Positions 5,265-5,629 of a stretch of DNA of 5,629 nt are shown here, one piece after another; position 1 is the first letter of the stretch; each line of letters opens with the position of its first letter. The notes under the pieces are model-generated. The model worked only from the letters and a program-made list of their open reading frames with translations. It ran no database searches and had not been told where the DNA came from. The stretch is from NCBI GenBank assembly GCA_030042855.1, contig JASHYU010000255.1, forward strand, positions 1 to 5,629, written 5' to 3'. A program made the translations under genes and the position numbers. The stretch comes from Thermoplasmata archaeon. Its GTDB lineage: Archaea > Thermoplasmatota > Thermoplasmata > UBA184.

Positions 5265-5629
5265 ATGCCGTTCGGGAAGGACGCCGCGCGCGGGGAGGAG
5301 CTCGCCGGCGGCGAGCCCGCGGAGACGGCCCAGCTGATCGACCGGATCGAGGAGGAGATCAACCTCCTGGCCCGGAACGTCGATATCCTCGAGAAGCTGT
5401 CGAAGAGCCCGCCGATCGGGATCATCCGGCTCAGCGAGGCGCTCCATCTCCCCATCCACAAGACCCGCTACTCGCTCCACCTGCTCGAACGGGAGGGGGT
5501 GATCCAGCCCTCCGCGGACGGCGCGGTCGTGACCGACAAGGCGCGGGAGTTCTGGACGAATCTCTCGAGCTCGCTCGATCGGATGACCGACGTGCTCCAG
5601 CATCTGAAGGCCCGGGCCGCCGAGCGGGA
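5265..5629 (+). CDS. Small archaeal winged-helix transcription regulator, 3'-truncated
   Basis: The frame from ATG 5265 stays open to the window edge, giving 121 residues with no stop yet. Residues 1-20 are a charged, probably flexible lead. About 21-46 form a helix (LIDRIEEEINLLARNVDILEKL). PIGIIRLSEALHLPIHKTRYSLHLLEREGVI (50-80) is a helix-turn-helix, with KTRYSLHLLE as the recognition helix. The wing is QPSADGAVVTDKAREF (81-96). A closing amphipathic helix (97-120) could support dimerisation. The pattern PIGI..LSE..gLP.HK.RYSL..LE..G.I.P...GAV.T.KA..F is one I recall for short archaeal regulators of about 100-120 residues, so the gene is probably almost complete. Its targets are unknown. 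It follows the antiporter by 82 bases with its own promoter-like element and a strong ribosome site, so control of ion transport is possible but only by proximity. Confidence 0.82.
   Translation, partial: MPFGKDAARGEELAGGEPAETAQLIDRIEEEINLLARNVDILEKLSKSPPIGIIRLSEALHLPIHKTRYSLHLLEREGVIQPSADGAVVTDKAREFWTNLSSSLDRMTDVLQHLKARAAER

Noticed and set aside
5100..5603. A 167-codon minus-strand frame opposite the terminal regulator
   Set aside because: It is antisense to a gene with clear winged-helix motifs, a strong ribosome site and a promoter-like element.
1..5629. CRISPR array, tRNA, insertion sequence or defence system
   Set aside because: No regularly spaced repeats, cloverleaf-like segment, transposase motif or terminal inverted repeat pair was found on reading both strands.

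Overview
The window is GC-rich throughout, with codons ending mostly in G or C. It most resembles archaeal DNA, probably from a GC-rich Thermoplasmatota-like lineage. Three things suggest this: AT-rich TATA-like boxes about 25 bases before predicted transcription starts (one placed so that the gene would be leaderless), a small winged-helix regulator of a type I associate with archaea, and a duplicated Lrp/AsnC-like regulator. The lineage is an inference from style; there is no rRNA or other marker gene here.

Layout. Positions 1-1323 (+) hold the 3' part of a class III (CaiB/BaiF) CoA-transferase with one and a half modules; its start lies off the left edge. It runs head-on into a minus-strand gene (1320-2450) for a DNA-binding protein built as two winged-helix plus alpha/beta-domain units. 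The two stop codons share the tetranucleotide CTAG at 1320-1323, and a GC hairpin lies just beyond. A divergent intergenic region (2451-2626) carries a central TTTAA element. It is followed by a leader hairpin directly before the ribosome site of the next gene. Positions 2627-3634 (+) encode a secreted, Tyr/Trp-rich protein with a signal peptide, a Pro/Ala linker and a predicted beta-rich domain of uncertain family. A 285-base gap (3635-3919) has several short palindromes centred on GATC. Positions 3920-5182 (+) encode a 420-residue CPA2-type Na+/H+ (or K+/H+) antiporter with a Glu-Asp pair where the NapA type usually has Asp-Asp. From 5265 to the right edge (+) runs a small archaeal-type winged-helix regulator, nearly complete.

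How the genes relate. Each plus-strand gene after the divergent region has its own promoter-like element, so the window does not look like one long operon. The antiporter and the terminal regulator are 82 bases apart and could be partly co-transcribed. The tandem regulator and the secreted protein share a divergent promoter region, so the regulator might control its neighbour, but that is only positional. I see no CRISPR array, tRNA, rRNA, insertion sequence or defence module. The most interesting items are the secreted domain, the 5'-leader hairpin, the ED motif in the antiporter and the tandem regulator architecture.
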